64,000 nt of DNA, taken from positions 46,109,534-46,173,533 of the forward strand of contig NC_090751.1 in the NCBI RefSeq assembly GCF_036898095.1. The letters are read 5' to 3'. The notes under the pieces are model-generated. The model saw only the letters and a list, made by a program, of their open reading frames with translations, was not told the DNA's origin and made no database searches. Below are positions 31,896 to 42,541 of this stretch, in pieces (the first letter of the stretch is position 1; every line of letters begins with the position of its first letter). This DNA is from Palaemon carinicauda. Its lineage: Eukaryota; Arthropoda; Malacostraca; Decapoda; Palaemonidae. A program made the translations under genes and the position numbers.

Positions 31896-33868
31896 CAAGA
31901 ATTGAAGAGACAGTGAAAGATGGAAATGGAAAGTTGTTAAAAGGAGAGGAGGCAAGGAAAAGGTGGGCGGAGTATTTTGAAAGTTTACTGAATGTTGAGG
32001 ATAATTGGGAGGCAGATATAATTGCTGTTGCAGGTGTTGAGGTGCCAGTGATGGGAGATGAGAATGAGAGAGAGATTACGAGAGAGGAAGTGAGGAGAGC
32101 ACTAGATGAAATGTGACTAGGAAAAGCATCTGGTATGGATGGTGTGGGAGCAGTGATGTTGAAGGAAGGGGGTGTGACTGTGCTTGAATGGTTGGTGAGA
32201 TTGTTTAATATGTGTTTTGTGTTGTCAATGGTAGCAGTAGATTGGGTTTGTGCGTGTATAGTACTACTATACAAGGGTAAGGGAGATGTGCATGAGTGTT
32301 GTAATTCAAGGGGTATTAGTGTGAGTGTAGTTGGAAAAGTGTATGGTAGAGTTCTGATTAATAGGATTAAGGATAAAACAGAGAATGCAGTCTTAGAAGT
32401 GCAGGTTGGTTTTAGAAGAGGTAGGGGTTGTATGAATCAGATTTTTACAGTTAGGCAGATATGCGAGAAATATTTAGCAAAAGGTAAGGATGTGTATGTT
32501 GTTTTTATAGATCTGGAGAAAGCGTATGGTAGAGTTGATAGGGAAGTAATGTGGAATGTGATGAGGTTATATGGAGTTGGTGGAAGGTTGTTGCAAGCAG
32601 TGAAAAGTTTCTACAAAGGTAGTAAAGCATGTGTTAGGATAGGAAATGAAATGAGCGATTGGTTTCCGGTGAGAGTGGGACTGAGACAGGGATGTGTGAT
32701 GTCACTGTGGTTGTTTAACTTGTATGTTGATGGAGTGGTGAGAGAGGTGAATGTTTGAGTGCTTGGACGAGAATTGAAACTGGTAGACGAGAATGACCAT
32801 GAATGGGAGGTAAATCAGTTGTTGTTTGCGGATGATACTGTACTGGTTGCAGACGCGGAAGAGAAGCTTGGACGATTAGTGACAGAATTTGGAAGGGGGT
32901 GTGAGAGAAGGAAGTTGAGTTAATGTGGGTAAGAGTAAGGTTATGAGATGTACGAGAAGAGAAGGTGGTGCGAGGTTGAATGTCATGTTGAATGGAGAGC
33001 TACTTGAGGAGGTGGATCAGTTTTAAGTACTTGGGGTCTGTTGTTGCAACAAATGGTGGAGTGGAAGCAGATGTATGTCAGAGAGTGAACGAAGGATGCA
33101 AAGTGTTGGAGGCAGTTAAGGGAGTAGTAAAAAATAGAGGGTTGGACATGCATGTAAAGGGAGTTCTGTTTAAGAAAGTGATAGTACGAGAAAGTGATTG
33201 TACCAACTGTGATGTATGGATTGGAGATGTGGGGAATGAAAGTGATGGAGAGACAGAAATTGAATGTGTTTGAGATGAAGTGTCTAAGGAGTATGGCTGG
33301 TGTATCTCGAGTAGATAGGGTCAGGAACAAAGTGGTGAGAGTGAGAACGGGTGTAAGAAATGTTAGCAGCTAGAGTGGATATGAATGTGTTGAGGTGGTT
33401 TGGCCATGTTGAGAGAATGGACAATGGCTAAAGAAGGTGATGAATGCAAGAGTTGATGGGAGAAGTACAAGAGGAAGGCCAAGGTTTGGGTGGATGGATG
33501 GAGTGAAGGAAGCTCTGGGTGATAGGAGGATAGATGTGAGATAGGCAAGAGAGCGTGCTAGAAATAGGAATGAATGGCGAGCAATTGTGACGCAGTTCCG
33601 GTAGGCCCTGCTGCTTCCTCGGGTGCCTTGGATGACCGCTGAAGTAGCAGCAGTAGGGGATTCAGCATTACGAAGCTTCATCTGTGGTGGATAATGTGGG
33701 AGGGTGGGCTGTGGCACCCTAGCAGTACCAGCCAAACTCGATTGAGTCCCTTGTCAGGCTGGGAGGAACATAGAGAGGAGACGTTCCCTTTTTTGTTTAA
33801 TTTGTTTGATATCGGCTACCCCCTAAAAGTGGGGGAAGTGCCTTGGTATATACATTTGTATGATTGAT
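31896..33868 (+). pseudogene. 5'-truncated non-LTR retrotransposon (LINE), broken
   Basis: The plus strand encodes an RT with several stops and frameshifts. It includes TVKDGNGKLLKGEEARKRW and YFESLLNVEDNW, a GKASGMDGVGA motif, then ACIVLLYKGKGD and an AVLEVQVGFRRGRGCMNQIF block. The palm motif FIDLEKAYGRVDR (32506-32545) has the usual D of AYDRVDR replaced by G. VRVGLRQGCVMSLWLFNLYV follows, then QLLFADDTVLVADAEEKL in another frame (about 32818-32870). The end contains RWFGHVERMDNG and a RRPRFGWMDGVKEAL-type C-terminal segment and a non-coding 3' end shared with 14371-14640. The endonuclease is missing. Clade not assigned. Confidence 0.88.
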
Positions 33869-33954
33869 GATTAACACTGTAATACTAGCCAATGGGGTTA
33901 ACGCACATAGCGAAGCAGGTTCTGTTTGCCAGAACATAGGAGCAACAAGATTTT

Positions 33955-34085
33955 TTAATCCAGGGCGAAGCTTGTCATTCGTCTTTGAAATCTTTAAGGT
34001 TAAATTGATAAACCCTCATGAAATTGTACTTGAAGTACATTACCTGAATATTTTCTGACAGTTATAAAAGAGCATTTATGAGAAT
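33955..34085 (+). repeat. Dispersed repeat shared with 54290-54370
   Basis: AAATTGATAAA-CCTCAT, TACCTGAATATTTT-TGACAG and a nearby ATGAGAAT tail occur in the same order at 54290-54370. The repeat type is unknown. Confidence 0.55.
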
Positions 34086-34255
34086 GACCATGAATGGGAG
34101 GTAAATCAGTTGTTGTTTGCGGATGATACTGTACTGGTCGCAGACGCGGAAGAGAAGCTTGGCCGATTAGTGACAGAATTTGGAAGGGTGTGTGAGAGAA
34201 GGAAGTTGAGTTAATGTGGGTAAGAGTAAGGTTATGAGATGTACGAGAAGAGAAG
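34079..34255 (+). repeat. Second copy of a LINE segment containing the FADD box
   Basis: Nearly identical (a handful of mismatches) to 32789-32964, including QLLFADDTVLVADAEEKL and the following stop. The flanks differ from the LINE, so only about 176 bp are duplicated. Confidence 0.9.
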
Positions 34256-34371
34256 AGAAGACGAAATGTTGAGACTTATCCAAAGGCTTCGATCTTTATT
34301 TTTTCTTTTGTTAGGGAAAGGTTAATAGTAAATTTCATTGTTTTCAATTGGCAAAATTCCATTACTCCTAA

Positions 34372-34532
34372 TTGTTCCGTAACTGAAATACAAACCACGC
34401 TTTTTAATATGGGTAATTACTTTCGGCGTAGCTGAAATGACTAGCCATTAGAATTTTAACGAGGGTTTACTACCCCACCGCTAGTTAGCGGGGGTTAGGG
34501 AGGGTAGCTTGCTATCCCCCCTTCACACACAC
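34372..34532 (+). repeat. Left inverted terminal repeat of DIRS D
   Basis: Inverted match of 50567-50755 with scattered mismatches. Shared blocks include CGCCGAAAGTAATTACCCAT (inverted) and a CTAGTTAGC/GCTAACTAG hairpin core. Confidence 0.85.
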
Positions 34533-35079
34533 CTGTGATTAAGTCCACTTTGCTCTCGGCTCGGGTGGTAGTCGGACGTATCCGCTCTCACCCTCGCCTC
34601 TTTGACAGCCATTATTGCTTTTTGTCTTTTTACTTACTTTTTCTTATACTTGTAATATATATATAAACATTCTTTATGTTTATGTATATATTTGTGTATA
34701 GAAATTAGTAAGTTTTCTTTTCATGTTTGTGCTGTGTGTGTGATGTACGACAACGACACTTGTGTAGTGCAAGGCCACCACAGTTTCACTTCGTGGGGAA
34801 CGACCTCTCCCTCTTGGTCCATCGGTCTTCCCTTTGGCGTATCCGTCAGCCGCCGCAGGGAATCGTCTTCGCTGGACTATCTTCATTCATCTATTATCTT
34901 CGCTTCTCAGCGAAGGGAATGTGGGCGTTTTTAGATTGACTACGGTCTCTCTCTACTCGAGGTCATTCACCCCTTACAACAACTACGTACTATTACGGAA
35001 GCTCCTTTCCCGTTGCGGGTTAAGTTGCTATTCCGTTTGTTTGTCTATTTTTTTTAGTGAAATCTAATTGTATTTTAAC

Positions 35080-36259
35080 TTTTCAGCTTTCTCCGTGGGG
35101 AACACTCCCCTTCGGGGGGTCAGTGGTTCTCACTATTAGTGAACATTCTTAGATGATTTAGATAATTATAATTCTGTTATAATTCTGTTTTTATTACAGT
35201 TACTCTGGCCCCCCCTTCTCCCGTAAATGTCAGCTGGGGGAGGAGGGCGCATACTTAATTCTTATTTTATGCTATTCCCTCGGGGTTACTCTTCGGAGTT
35301 CCTCCCTAAGGAATTTCTGTTAAAATAATTATTTAATTTATTTTCCCAGTTAACTATGCAGTTTTTCTTCGTTCGACTAGAGAGTGCCAACGAAGCAGAG
35401 TGTCCTGTTCATGCTTGGGGAATCTGCTGTCGCTGCCGTCCCTCAGAGGACGTCGTCATGGGCGTTATCCCTTCTCTTAGAAGTACTCCCGTGACAACAT
35501 GCCAGCACATCAGATCATCTTAGAACGCTAAAGGAGGTTTGCCTTCAGGGGTTGGATAACTTCCCTTCCGAGGGGGTTTCCTCCCCAGGTGTGAGATCTG
35601 CTCCATGCAGAGAGAGAACTTCCCATACCTTGATAAATTCATCGCCCGACTACTGTTGCTGCCCTTCAGCCAGACTTTTCTCCCCCCTTGCTGAGTTTCT
35701 CTTCCTTCAGGGGTGGAGCACAGTCTTGGCAAGTCTCTTCTACGAAGTGTTCACCTCTCTCATTCGTGGGAGAGGCCACTTATAGAGACTCCTCTTTGGA
35801 GGATCGCTCCTGATAAGGTCGGGGCTTCACCACGAGTGTCTTCAGGTCTTTTCTACGAAGTGTCACCTCTCTCGTTCACGAGAGAGGCCACTCATAGGGA
35901 CTCCTCTTCGAAGGATTGCTCCTGATGAGATCAGCTTGCTGATCCAAGGCCCTGAGGGGCACCATCACGAGTGTCTTCAAGTCTCTTCTACAAAGTGTTC
36001 ACCTCTCTCCTTCGCGAGAGAGGCCACTCATAGAGACTCCTCTTCGGAGGATTGTCCTCTTTGGAGGATCGTTCCTGTTAAGGTCAGCTTGCTGATCAGA
36101 ACCTCTCCGCAGATCGTTCGCGATCTCCTAGACCTGCCGTCGCCGTTCCTGACTGCTGTGTGGGCACCAACGCATCCTGTTGTTAATCAGGCATCGATCC
36201 CTTCGGGGCAAAAAAGGGTGTATGAGCAAAATACTGCACATACTTCTCTTAAGCGGCAG
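35080..36259 (+). pseudogene. 5' region and N-terminal Gag remnant of DIRS D
   Basis: Several short open parts in different frames lie here (for example around 35552-35785 and 35936-36304). Three repeats of about 115-135 bp begin near 35731, 35846 and 35985, each with TTCACCTCTCTC-like and GAGAGGCCACT blocks and the hairpin block GACTCCTCTTCGGAGGA or a variant. The segment ends in GCATCGATCCCTTCGGGG and a partial K-R-Q codon run, where element C is inserted. The corresponding place in C shows the same DRSRSP-like context (GATCGTTCGCGATC shared). Confidence 0.6.
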
Positions 36260-36427
36260 TTGTTCCGTAACCCAATACAAACCATTGCTATTTCCATGGG
36301 GTAACATTTGGCGGAGCTGAATGACGAGCCATTAAAATTAAACGAGGGTTAACTACCCCCTTGCTAATTAGCAGGGGGTAGGGAAGGGGTAGCTAGCTAC
36401 CCCTTCCCCCCTCACACACTGTGAATA
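36260..36427 (+). repeat. Left inverted terminal repeat of DIRS C
   Basis: Inverted copy of 44048-44234. It includes a stem of TACCCCC/GGGGGTA around GCTAATTAGC and a 28-bp perfect palindrome at 36381-36408 centred on GGTAGCTAGCTACC. Confidence 0.92.
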
Positions 36428-37410
36428 CCCCAATTCACTTTTGGCTCGGACAGTGATCGGACGTCTCCGTTCCTGTCCTCGCTTGGCCAGCCATTATTGT
36501 TGTTTTGTCTTTACTTAACTACTTACATTTCTTGTACTCATATATATATGTAACATATTTTATGTTTACGTATATATCTTAGTATGGAAATCAGTAAGTT
36601 TCCTTTTCAGTGTTCACGCTTGTGTGTGTATGTACGATATCTCAGTGTGGCCGCCGGCAGTCAGGCCTCTAAGTAGTAGTTCATGGTTCTCGATCTCCTG
36701 GAGCTCGTTCACCTTCACTACATTTACTATAATTATTACATAACTCCTCTATGCGGGTGGAGTTGCAACGCTGTGCTTTACAATTATTTTTTTATTACTT
36801 GTTATAAATCTAATTGTTTTTTGTTAACTTCAGTTTGTAGAACGTTTCCCTTTGGGGTTGTTCGTTCTTACTTTTAGTGAACTTTTTTTTTTTAATGGCA
36901 TAGCGTAACTGTTTAATTCTGTTTTGTTACAGCTTTCGCCAGCGCCCTACCCCCCACCTTCCCATGAGTATAGGTGAGGTGGAGGGCGCTTGCCCGTTAT
37001 GTAATTCTTGGGTTTTTTCCCTCGGGTTCCTCTTCGGAGTCTTCCCGGGGGAATGAATGTTAACTAATTACTGTTCATTTTTTTTCACAGTTAATGATTT
37101 GCTGTTCGTTTGCCTATGGGTCTACGAAGCAGAGCTGTCTTGTGGGTTGGATCTTCGTCAGGGGCGTGTCTCTCCTCCTGGAAGTCCTCCCGTGATATCG
37201 ACAGCTCCTCAGTTCATCTTAGAACTCGCAGGAGGCTCGCCTCCTTGGGTGGGGACACTTCCCTTCCGAGGGAGGTTCCTTTCCCAGGTTTTGAGTTGTT
37301 TCTCTTTCGGGGGAAACTTCTCTTACCTTAATTTATATTGTGCAACTATGCTCTTGGGGCTGAGCGGTTGCATCTGCGGCTACGTTCAAGGGGCTGAGCA
37401 GCTGCAGGAG

Positions 37411-37720
37411 TGTTTCTTCCCCGTGGGGGAAGCTCTCCACAGAGATCCCTCTTCGGAGGCCTCTTGTTGCTGTTGTTGCTGAAGGCTCAGTCTCCTTCGG
37501 GGGGCAGTTGAGTCCTCCGGTCTCTCCTGCGAGTGTTTCTTCCCCGTGAGGAAAGTTCACCACAGAGACTCCTCTTCGGAGGCCTTCTCCTGCTGTTGTT
37601 GCTGTTGTTGCGGAAGGCTCGGTCTCCTTCGGGGGGGCAGTGGAGTCCTACGGTCTCTCCTGCAAGTGTTTCTTCCCCGTGAGGGAAGTTTCACCACAGA
37701 GACTCCTCTTCAGAGGACTG
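37411..37720. repeat. Three tandem units of about 120-135 bp in DIRS C
   Basis: GTGTTTCTTCCCCGTG occurs near 37411, 37531 and 37666, each followed by a CACAGAGA block and CCTCTTCGGAGG or CCTCTTCAGAGG. (TGT)n/(TGC)n slippage lengthens the second unit. Confidence 0.8.
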
Positions 37721-38100
37721 ATGACCCGTCTTCCTACCCAGAGGGCGCCTTCGCTTCGCCCTCTGCGCGAGAGAGGTCTTCCTTCTCCCTACAAGGGAGT
37801 TAGGAGGCGCCTCTTTGGATCTTCGTCTCCTCCCCTGTGGAGGATCCGTCTCGTCTGGAGAGGATCGTCACTGCAACTTCCTGCGGATCGTTCGCGATCC
37901 CCTACACCTACCAGACCTCCCTTCGCCGTTCCTGGCTGCTGACGTGCTTTGGGCGCCTACGCAGGGTTCCCCTGCGCGCCACCTGCTCGCTTGCGTGCAA
38001 TGGAGCTCTAGCTCTCCTGCTCGCCAATGCTCGCCAGCGCTCACCTGGGCGCTCTTATCTTCCAGAGAAGTTACAGCGCTCTCCAACGCTCCAGCGATCT

Positions 38101-38835
38101 CCTGCTCGCCAGCGCTCACCTGGGCGCTCTCCTGCTCGCCAGCGCTCACCGGGGCGCTCTCCTGCTCGCCAGCGCTCACCGGGGCGCTCTCCTGCTCGCC
38201 AGTGCTCACCTGGGCGCTCGCCTGCTCGCCAGTGCTCACCTGGGCGCCCTCCTGCTCGCCAGCGCTCACCTGGGCGCCCTCCTGCTCGCCAGCGCTCACC
38301 TGGGCGCTCTCCTGCTCGCCAGCGCTCACCTGGGCGCTCTCCTGCCCGCCAGCGCTCACCTGGGCGCCCTCCTGCTCGCCAGCGCTCACCTGGGCGCTCT
38401 CCTGCTCGCCAGCGCTCACCTGGGCGCCCTCCTGCTCGCCAGCGCTCACCTGGGCGCTCTCCTGCTCGCCAGCGCTCACCTGGGCGCTCTCCTGCTCGCC
38501 AGCGCTCACCTGGGCGCTCTTCTGCTCACCAACGCTCACCTGGGCACTCTCCTGCTCGCCAGGACTCACCTGAGTGCTCTCCTTCTCGCCAGCGCTCTCC
38601 TGCTCGCCAGCGCTCACCTGGGCGCCATCCTGCTCGCCAGCGCTCACCTGGGAGCTCTCCTGCTCGCCAGCGCTCACCTGGGCACTCTCACCTTCCAGAG
38701 AAGTTGCAGCGCGCTCCAATGCGCCAGCGATCTCCTGCTCGCCAGCGCTCTCCAACGCGCCAGCGATCTCCTGCTCGCCAGCGCTCTCCAACGCGCCAGC
38801 GATCTCCTGCTTGCCAGCGCTCTCATCTTCTTGAG
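38101..38835. repeat. 30-bp (then 36-bp) tandem array in Gag of DIRS C
   Basis: Units of 30 bp (CCTGCTCGCCAGCGCTCACC plus TGGGCGCTCT) run head to tail from 38101 to about 38580 with a few T/C changes. Diverged units follow to about 38700, and three 36-bp units of CAGCGATCTCCTGCTCGCCA type run to about 38835. The period is a multiple of three, so the main frame is preserved. Confidence 0.95.
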
Positions 38836-40519
38836 AAGTTGCAGCACTCTCCAACGCCCCAGTAATCTCCTGCTCGCCAGCTCTCTCCTGGGCGCTCTCA
38901 TCCTCCAGAGAAGTTGCAGCGCCTTCCTGATGCGCGCACTGCGCACCATCATTCTCCTGCGCTCAAGCACTCGCCCGCGCGCAAGCACTCATTTGTGCTT
39001 GTGCCTGATGCGCGCCCTGTGCGCCCACGCTCGCCTGGTCCTGATGAACGCAAGGGTTCTCCTTTGCCTTGCTTGCGCTCTCCTGATCGCCCATTGATGC
39101 CTGCGTGCCCTTCTATTGCTGAGCGCCTTCTTATTTTGGCGCAACCGCGCCCACGATCTTCTGCAGCTCGCCCTTCACGTCCGCATGCCTTGGTTCCTGC
39201 AGACCCTAAGAAGGGCGCTCGCTAAACGCGCTCTTCTGGCCGACGTTCTCCTGCGCTTCTGGACTTAGTCAAGAGTCTGAGCGCCCGCGCACCAGTGCTC
39301 CTGCGTGCCTACGCGCATTCACACATGCGCGCACATGTTCTTTCTTGAGTCCGTGCTCCTACGCGCCCACGCTCCCCAAGGAATCTCCTGTTCCTGTCCA
39401 GCCAACGCCCGCACACCTGCGCGCCAGATGTCCCCAAGAAGACCTCCTGGGGATGGGAAACTTAGCTGCCATTCCACCAAGAGGAGAGCACAGCGAGTCA
39501 GAACATGCGTTCTGGCAGGTCCTTGGATTGATGAGGGAGCTCAACAAAATCAAGGACCCGGAGACAGCCCCTCGCGAGGGGAAAGACACTGTGCTTGACG
39601 AGGTCTTTGGTGTCCAGAAGCCCCCCAAGACTAGTGTGGCTTTGCCCTGGTCTAAAGGGGGGAAATGCGCCAGAGACAAGGTCAAAGCTCAACTCTCCGG
39701 TCTGGCCTCCTCAGGACGTTCTTCTGCCGGGTTCAAACTTCTCCCACCTCCTCTAGTCCAACAGAGGAGGTATTTCGAGATCGACGGGGAGTCTTGCATG
39801 TCTCTCCCACTCCATCATTCCATGGAAGAACTAGCAAAGGGAACTTCTTTCGAGAAGCTCTCTACCCGGCAGGTGACGTTTGCAGCGTCAGAGACCCAAA
39901 ACCTGGGAAAAGTCGCGAAGAGTGCCATGCAGGCAACTTCGTGGCTTGATCTCTGGCTTGGGTCTCTGGGCATCCTATTGCGATCCGAGGATCTGTCCAA
40001 GGAGAGCAATAGGAAAGCTTTGGAGACCTTCCTCTTCTCGGGCTCTCGCTCTATTGAGTTTCTAGCCCACCAGGTCACTAACCTGTGGGCCAACATGATC
40101 CTCAAAAGACGCGATTCAGTGTCCGAGAGGTGCCATCCGAAGATCCCCACTGCAGACGTCAGCAGGCTCAGACACTCCTCTAATTTTGAAGGGGAGTTAC
40201 TGGAGCCTCGTGACATTGAGCAGACGGCTGAGAGGTGGAGGAGATCGAACCAGGACTCTCTCCTCCAAAGGGCCCTGACATCTCGGCCCTATAACCTCCA
40301 GCCCCTCAACAACAACGTCAACAGCAGGCTCGCAAGACACCTAAGCAGGTTCCGGCAGCTAAGACAAGCGTGTCTAAGCCGCAGTCCTTTCAGCCGAAAG
40401 ACAAGACGTGGCAAGTCCTCTAGGGGTAGAACTCCTAGAGGAAGCGGCAAAGGTCGCAAACACTGGGAGTGGCAGTCCCCCCGCGTGTCCACCTGTGGGG
40501 GGATGCCTAAAAAAGTTGC

Positions 40520-42541
40520 GTGCAGAGGTGGCAGCAACTCGGGGCCGACCCTTGGACGGTCTCTGTGATCGGTCAAGGGTATCGCATCCCGTTCACAACA
40601 TCTCTACCTCCCCTGACAGCGAATCCAGTGTCGTTGAACTCCTATGCCTTGGGACCACCAAAGGGGTTGGCCCTCCCGGCAGAAGTCGAGACCATGCTCA
40701 AGAAGGATGCTCTCCAGGAGGTCGACGACGGCTCCCCAGGCTTCCTCAGTCGATTCTTTCTTGTAAAGAAGGTGTCTGGAGGCTGGAGACCGGTCATCGA
40801 TCTCTCAGCACTAAACAAGTTTGTCATACAAACTCGTTTCAGTATGGAGACAACGGACACGGTCAGACTTGCAGTGAGACCACAAGACTTTATGGGCACT
40901 CTGAATCTGAAGGACGCGTACTTCCAGATCCCCATCCATCCGTCTTCCAGGAAGTACTTAAGATTCAGCCTAGACGGTAAGGCCTACCAGTTCAAAGTGC
41001 TGTGTTTCGGTCTCTCCACGGCACCCCAGGTGTTCACCAAGGTGTTCACTCTGATCTCGTTGTGGGCTCACAGGAACGGCATCCGTCTCCCTCGTTATCT
41101 GGACGACTGGCTAATCCTGGCAGACTCGGAGTCGACCCTTCTGCGACACCGAGACAGGCTTCTGGAAGTTTGCCAAGATCTAGGGATCTTGGTAAATCTC
41201 GAGAAATCCTCTCTGTGCCCTACGAAGAAACTGGTATACCTAGGCATGAAACTAGACACGATTCTCCACAAAGCCTTTCCATCAGACGGAAGGATAGCAA
41301 GGCTGAGGAAGGTAGCAGAACCTTTCCTCAGACGAGAAGAGCTTCCAGCCCAACTGTGGTTACGTCTCTTAGGCCATCTATCGTCTTTGGTTCGTCTTGT
41401 TCCAAACGGCCTCCTCAGGATGAGATCCATCCAGTGGCGGCTGAAGTCACGATGGAATCAGGGAAACGATTCCCTGGACTTCCTAGTTCCCATAGGACCT
41501 TCGGAACGGGCGGATCTTCGATGTTGGCTGGACGATGAGAACCTACGGAAAGGAGCAGATCTTCTCGTCCTCCCCCCAGATTTGACTCTGTTTACGGACG
41601 CGTCAAATCAAGGGTGGGGGGCCCTCATTCCGAACCAAAGAGCCTCAGTCCTTTGGTCAGAATTGGAAAGGTGCCTCCACATCAACCTGCTAGAATTGAA
41701 GGCCGTTTTTCTGGCTCTTCAACAGTTCCAACAAATCCTGGCGGGCCACTCCGTGGTGGTGATGAGCGACAACACCACAGTAGTGGCTTATATCAACAAG
41801 CAGGGAGGTACCTTCTCGCAGCAGCTATCCCATCTTGCAGTAGAGATTCTGAGATGGTCTGAAACCCGCTCGATCTCACTGTCAACTTGCTTCATTCCTG
41901 GCAAGAGGAATGTCCTCGCCGACAGCCTCAGCAGGGCGACGCAGATAGTGAGTACCGAGTGGTCTTTGGATCCTCAGATAGCCAACAAAGTCCTGACTTT
42001 GTGGGGTTCCCCGACTGTAGACCTGTTTGCGACAGCCTTGACTTTCAGGCTGCCCCTTTACTGCTCTCCAGTCCCGGACCCCAAGGCTCTCTGGCAGGAT
42101 GCATTTCAACACAGGTGGGACAATATGGACGTCTATGCCTTCCCACCTTTTTGTCTGATGAGAAGGTTGCTCAACAAGGCCAACCTATCGGTCAACCTCT
42201 CCATGACTCTCATAGCTCCGCTATGGCATCATGCGGAATGGTTCCCGGACCTTCTGCAACTCCTAACGGAACCCCCAAGAGAACTCGCTCCACGTCACGA
42301 GCTACTCAGACAATCACATTGCAACATCTTCCACAAGGCCGTAGCTTCGCTTCGGCTTCACGCCTGGAGACTATCCAGCGACTCCTCACGGAGAGAGGAT
42401 TTTCTCAACAGGTTGCAGACAGGATGTCTCGACACCTGCGAGAATCCTCTGCTAGCGTCTACCAGGCGAAGTGGAAAGTCTTTTGTGGTTGGTGTCGTGG
42501 AAGGGGTATCTCTCCGCTCGATGCCACTATTCCAACAATAG
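40520..42541 (+). CDS. Reverse transcriptase-RNase H-methyltransferase-like polyprotein of DIRS C (673 aa)
   Basis: An intact frame overlapping the Gag end by about 50 bases. The RT has LVKKVSGGWRPVIDLSALNK (82-100), the first catalytic Asp at D132 in LNLKDAYFQIPIH, LCFGLSTAPQVFTKVF and the YLDD box at 193-196. RNase H residues are D360 (LFTDASNQGWGA), E392 (INLLELKAVFLAL), D417 (VMSDNTTVVAYINKQGG) and D468 (NVLADSLSR). Residues 498-580 (TVDLFAT, VYAFPPFCLMRRLL, LIAPLWHHAEWFPDLL) form the DAM-methylase-like domain. It is close to the product of element A (roughly half identical by eye). The first ATG lies close to the domain start; an earlier non-AUG or frameshifted start is possible. Confidence 0.93.
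   Translation: MQRWQQLGADPWTVSVIGQGYRIPFTTSLPPLTANPVSLNSYALGPPKGLALPAEVETMLKKDALQEVDDGSPGFLSRFFLVKKVSGGWRPVIDLSALNKFVIQTRFSMETTDTVRLAVRPQDFMGTLNLKDAYFQIPIHPSSRKYLRFSLDGKAYQFKVLCFGLSTAPQVFTKVFTLISLWAHRNGIRLPRYLDDWLILADSESTLLRHRDRLLEVCQDLGILVNLEKSSLCPTKKLVYLGMKLDTILHKAFPSDGRIARLRKVAEPFLRREELPAQLWLRLLGHLSSLVRLVPNGLLRMRSIQWRLKSRWNQGNDSLDFLVPIGPSERADLRCWLDDENLRKGADLLVLPPDLTLFTDASNQGWGALIPNQRASVLWSELERCLHINLLELKAVFLALQQFQQILAGHSVVVMSDNTTVVAYINKQGGTFSQQLSHLAVEILRWSETRSISLSTCFIPGKRNVLADSLSRATQIVSTEWSLDPQIANKVLTLWGSPTVDLFATALTFRLPLYCSPVPDPKALWQDAFQHRWDNMDVYAFPPFCLMRRLLNKANLSVNLSMTLIAPLWHHAEWFPDLLQLLTEPPRELAPRHELLRQSHCNIFHKAVASLRLHAWRLSSDSSRREDFLNRLQTGCLDTCENPLLASTRRSGKSFVVGVVEGVSLRSMPLFQQ

Larger units (their letters stand above)
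37090..40568 (+). pseudogene. Gag of DIRS C, SR-like repeat protein with several breaks
   Basis: Gag is read mainly in one frame from about 37837 to 39230, with in-frame stops at 38866-38868 and about 39223. It continues in another frame from 39345 to 40568. The first part is made of 30-bp units encoding SPARQRSPGR, 16 regular copies at 38101-38580, followed by 36-bp units with RQRSPTRQRSPA. This resembles the RS domains of splicing factors in composition. The second part (about 39480-40200) is a globular-looking region with HAFWQVLGLMRELNKI, then LHHSMEELAKGTSFEKLSTR and ANMILKRRDSVSERC, followed by a basic RKTRRGKSSRGRTPRGSGKG tail, analogous to the conserved part of Gag A. The 5' limit is uncertain; upstream frames (37057-37940) share repeats and hairpins and may be leader. 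The stops suggest Gag is supplied in trans, or decay. Confidence 0.7.

Noticed and set aside
37868..38854. 328-codon minus-strand frame and 356-codon alternate plus frame
   Set aside because: Shadows of the 30-bp Gag repeat; the SPARQRSPGR frame is the one matching the family.
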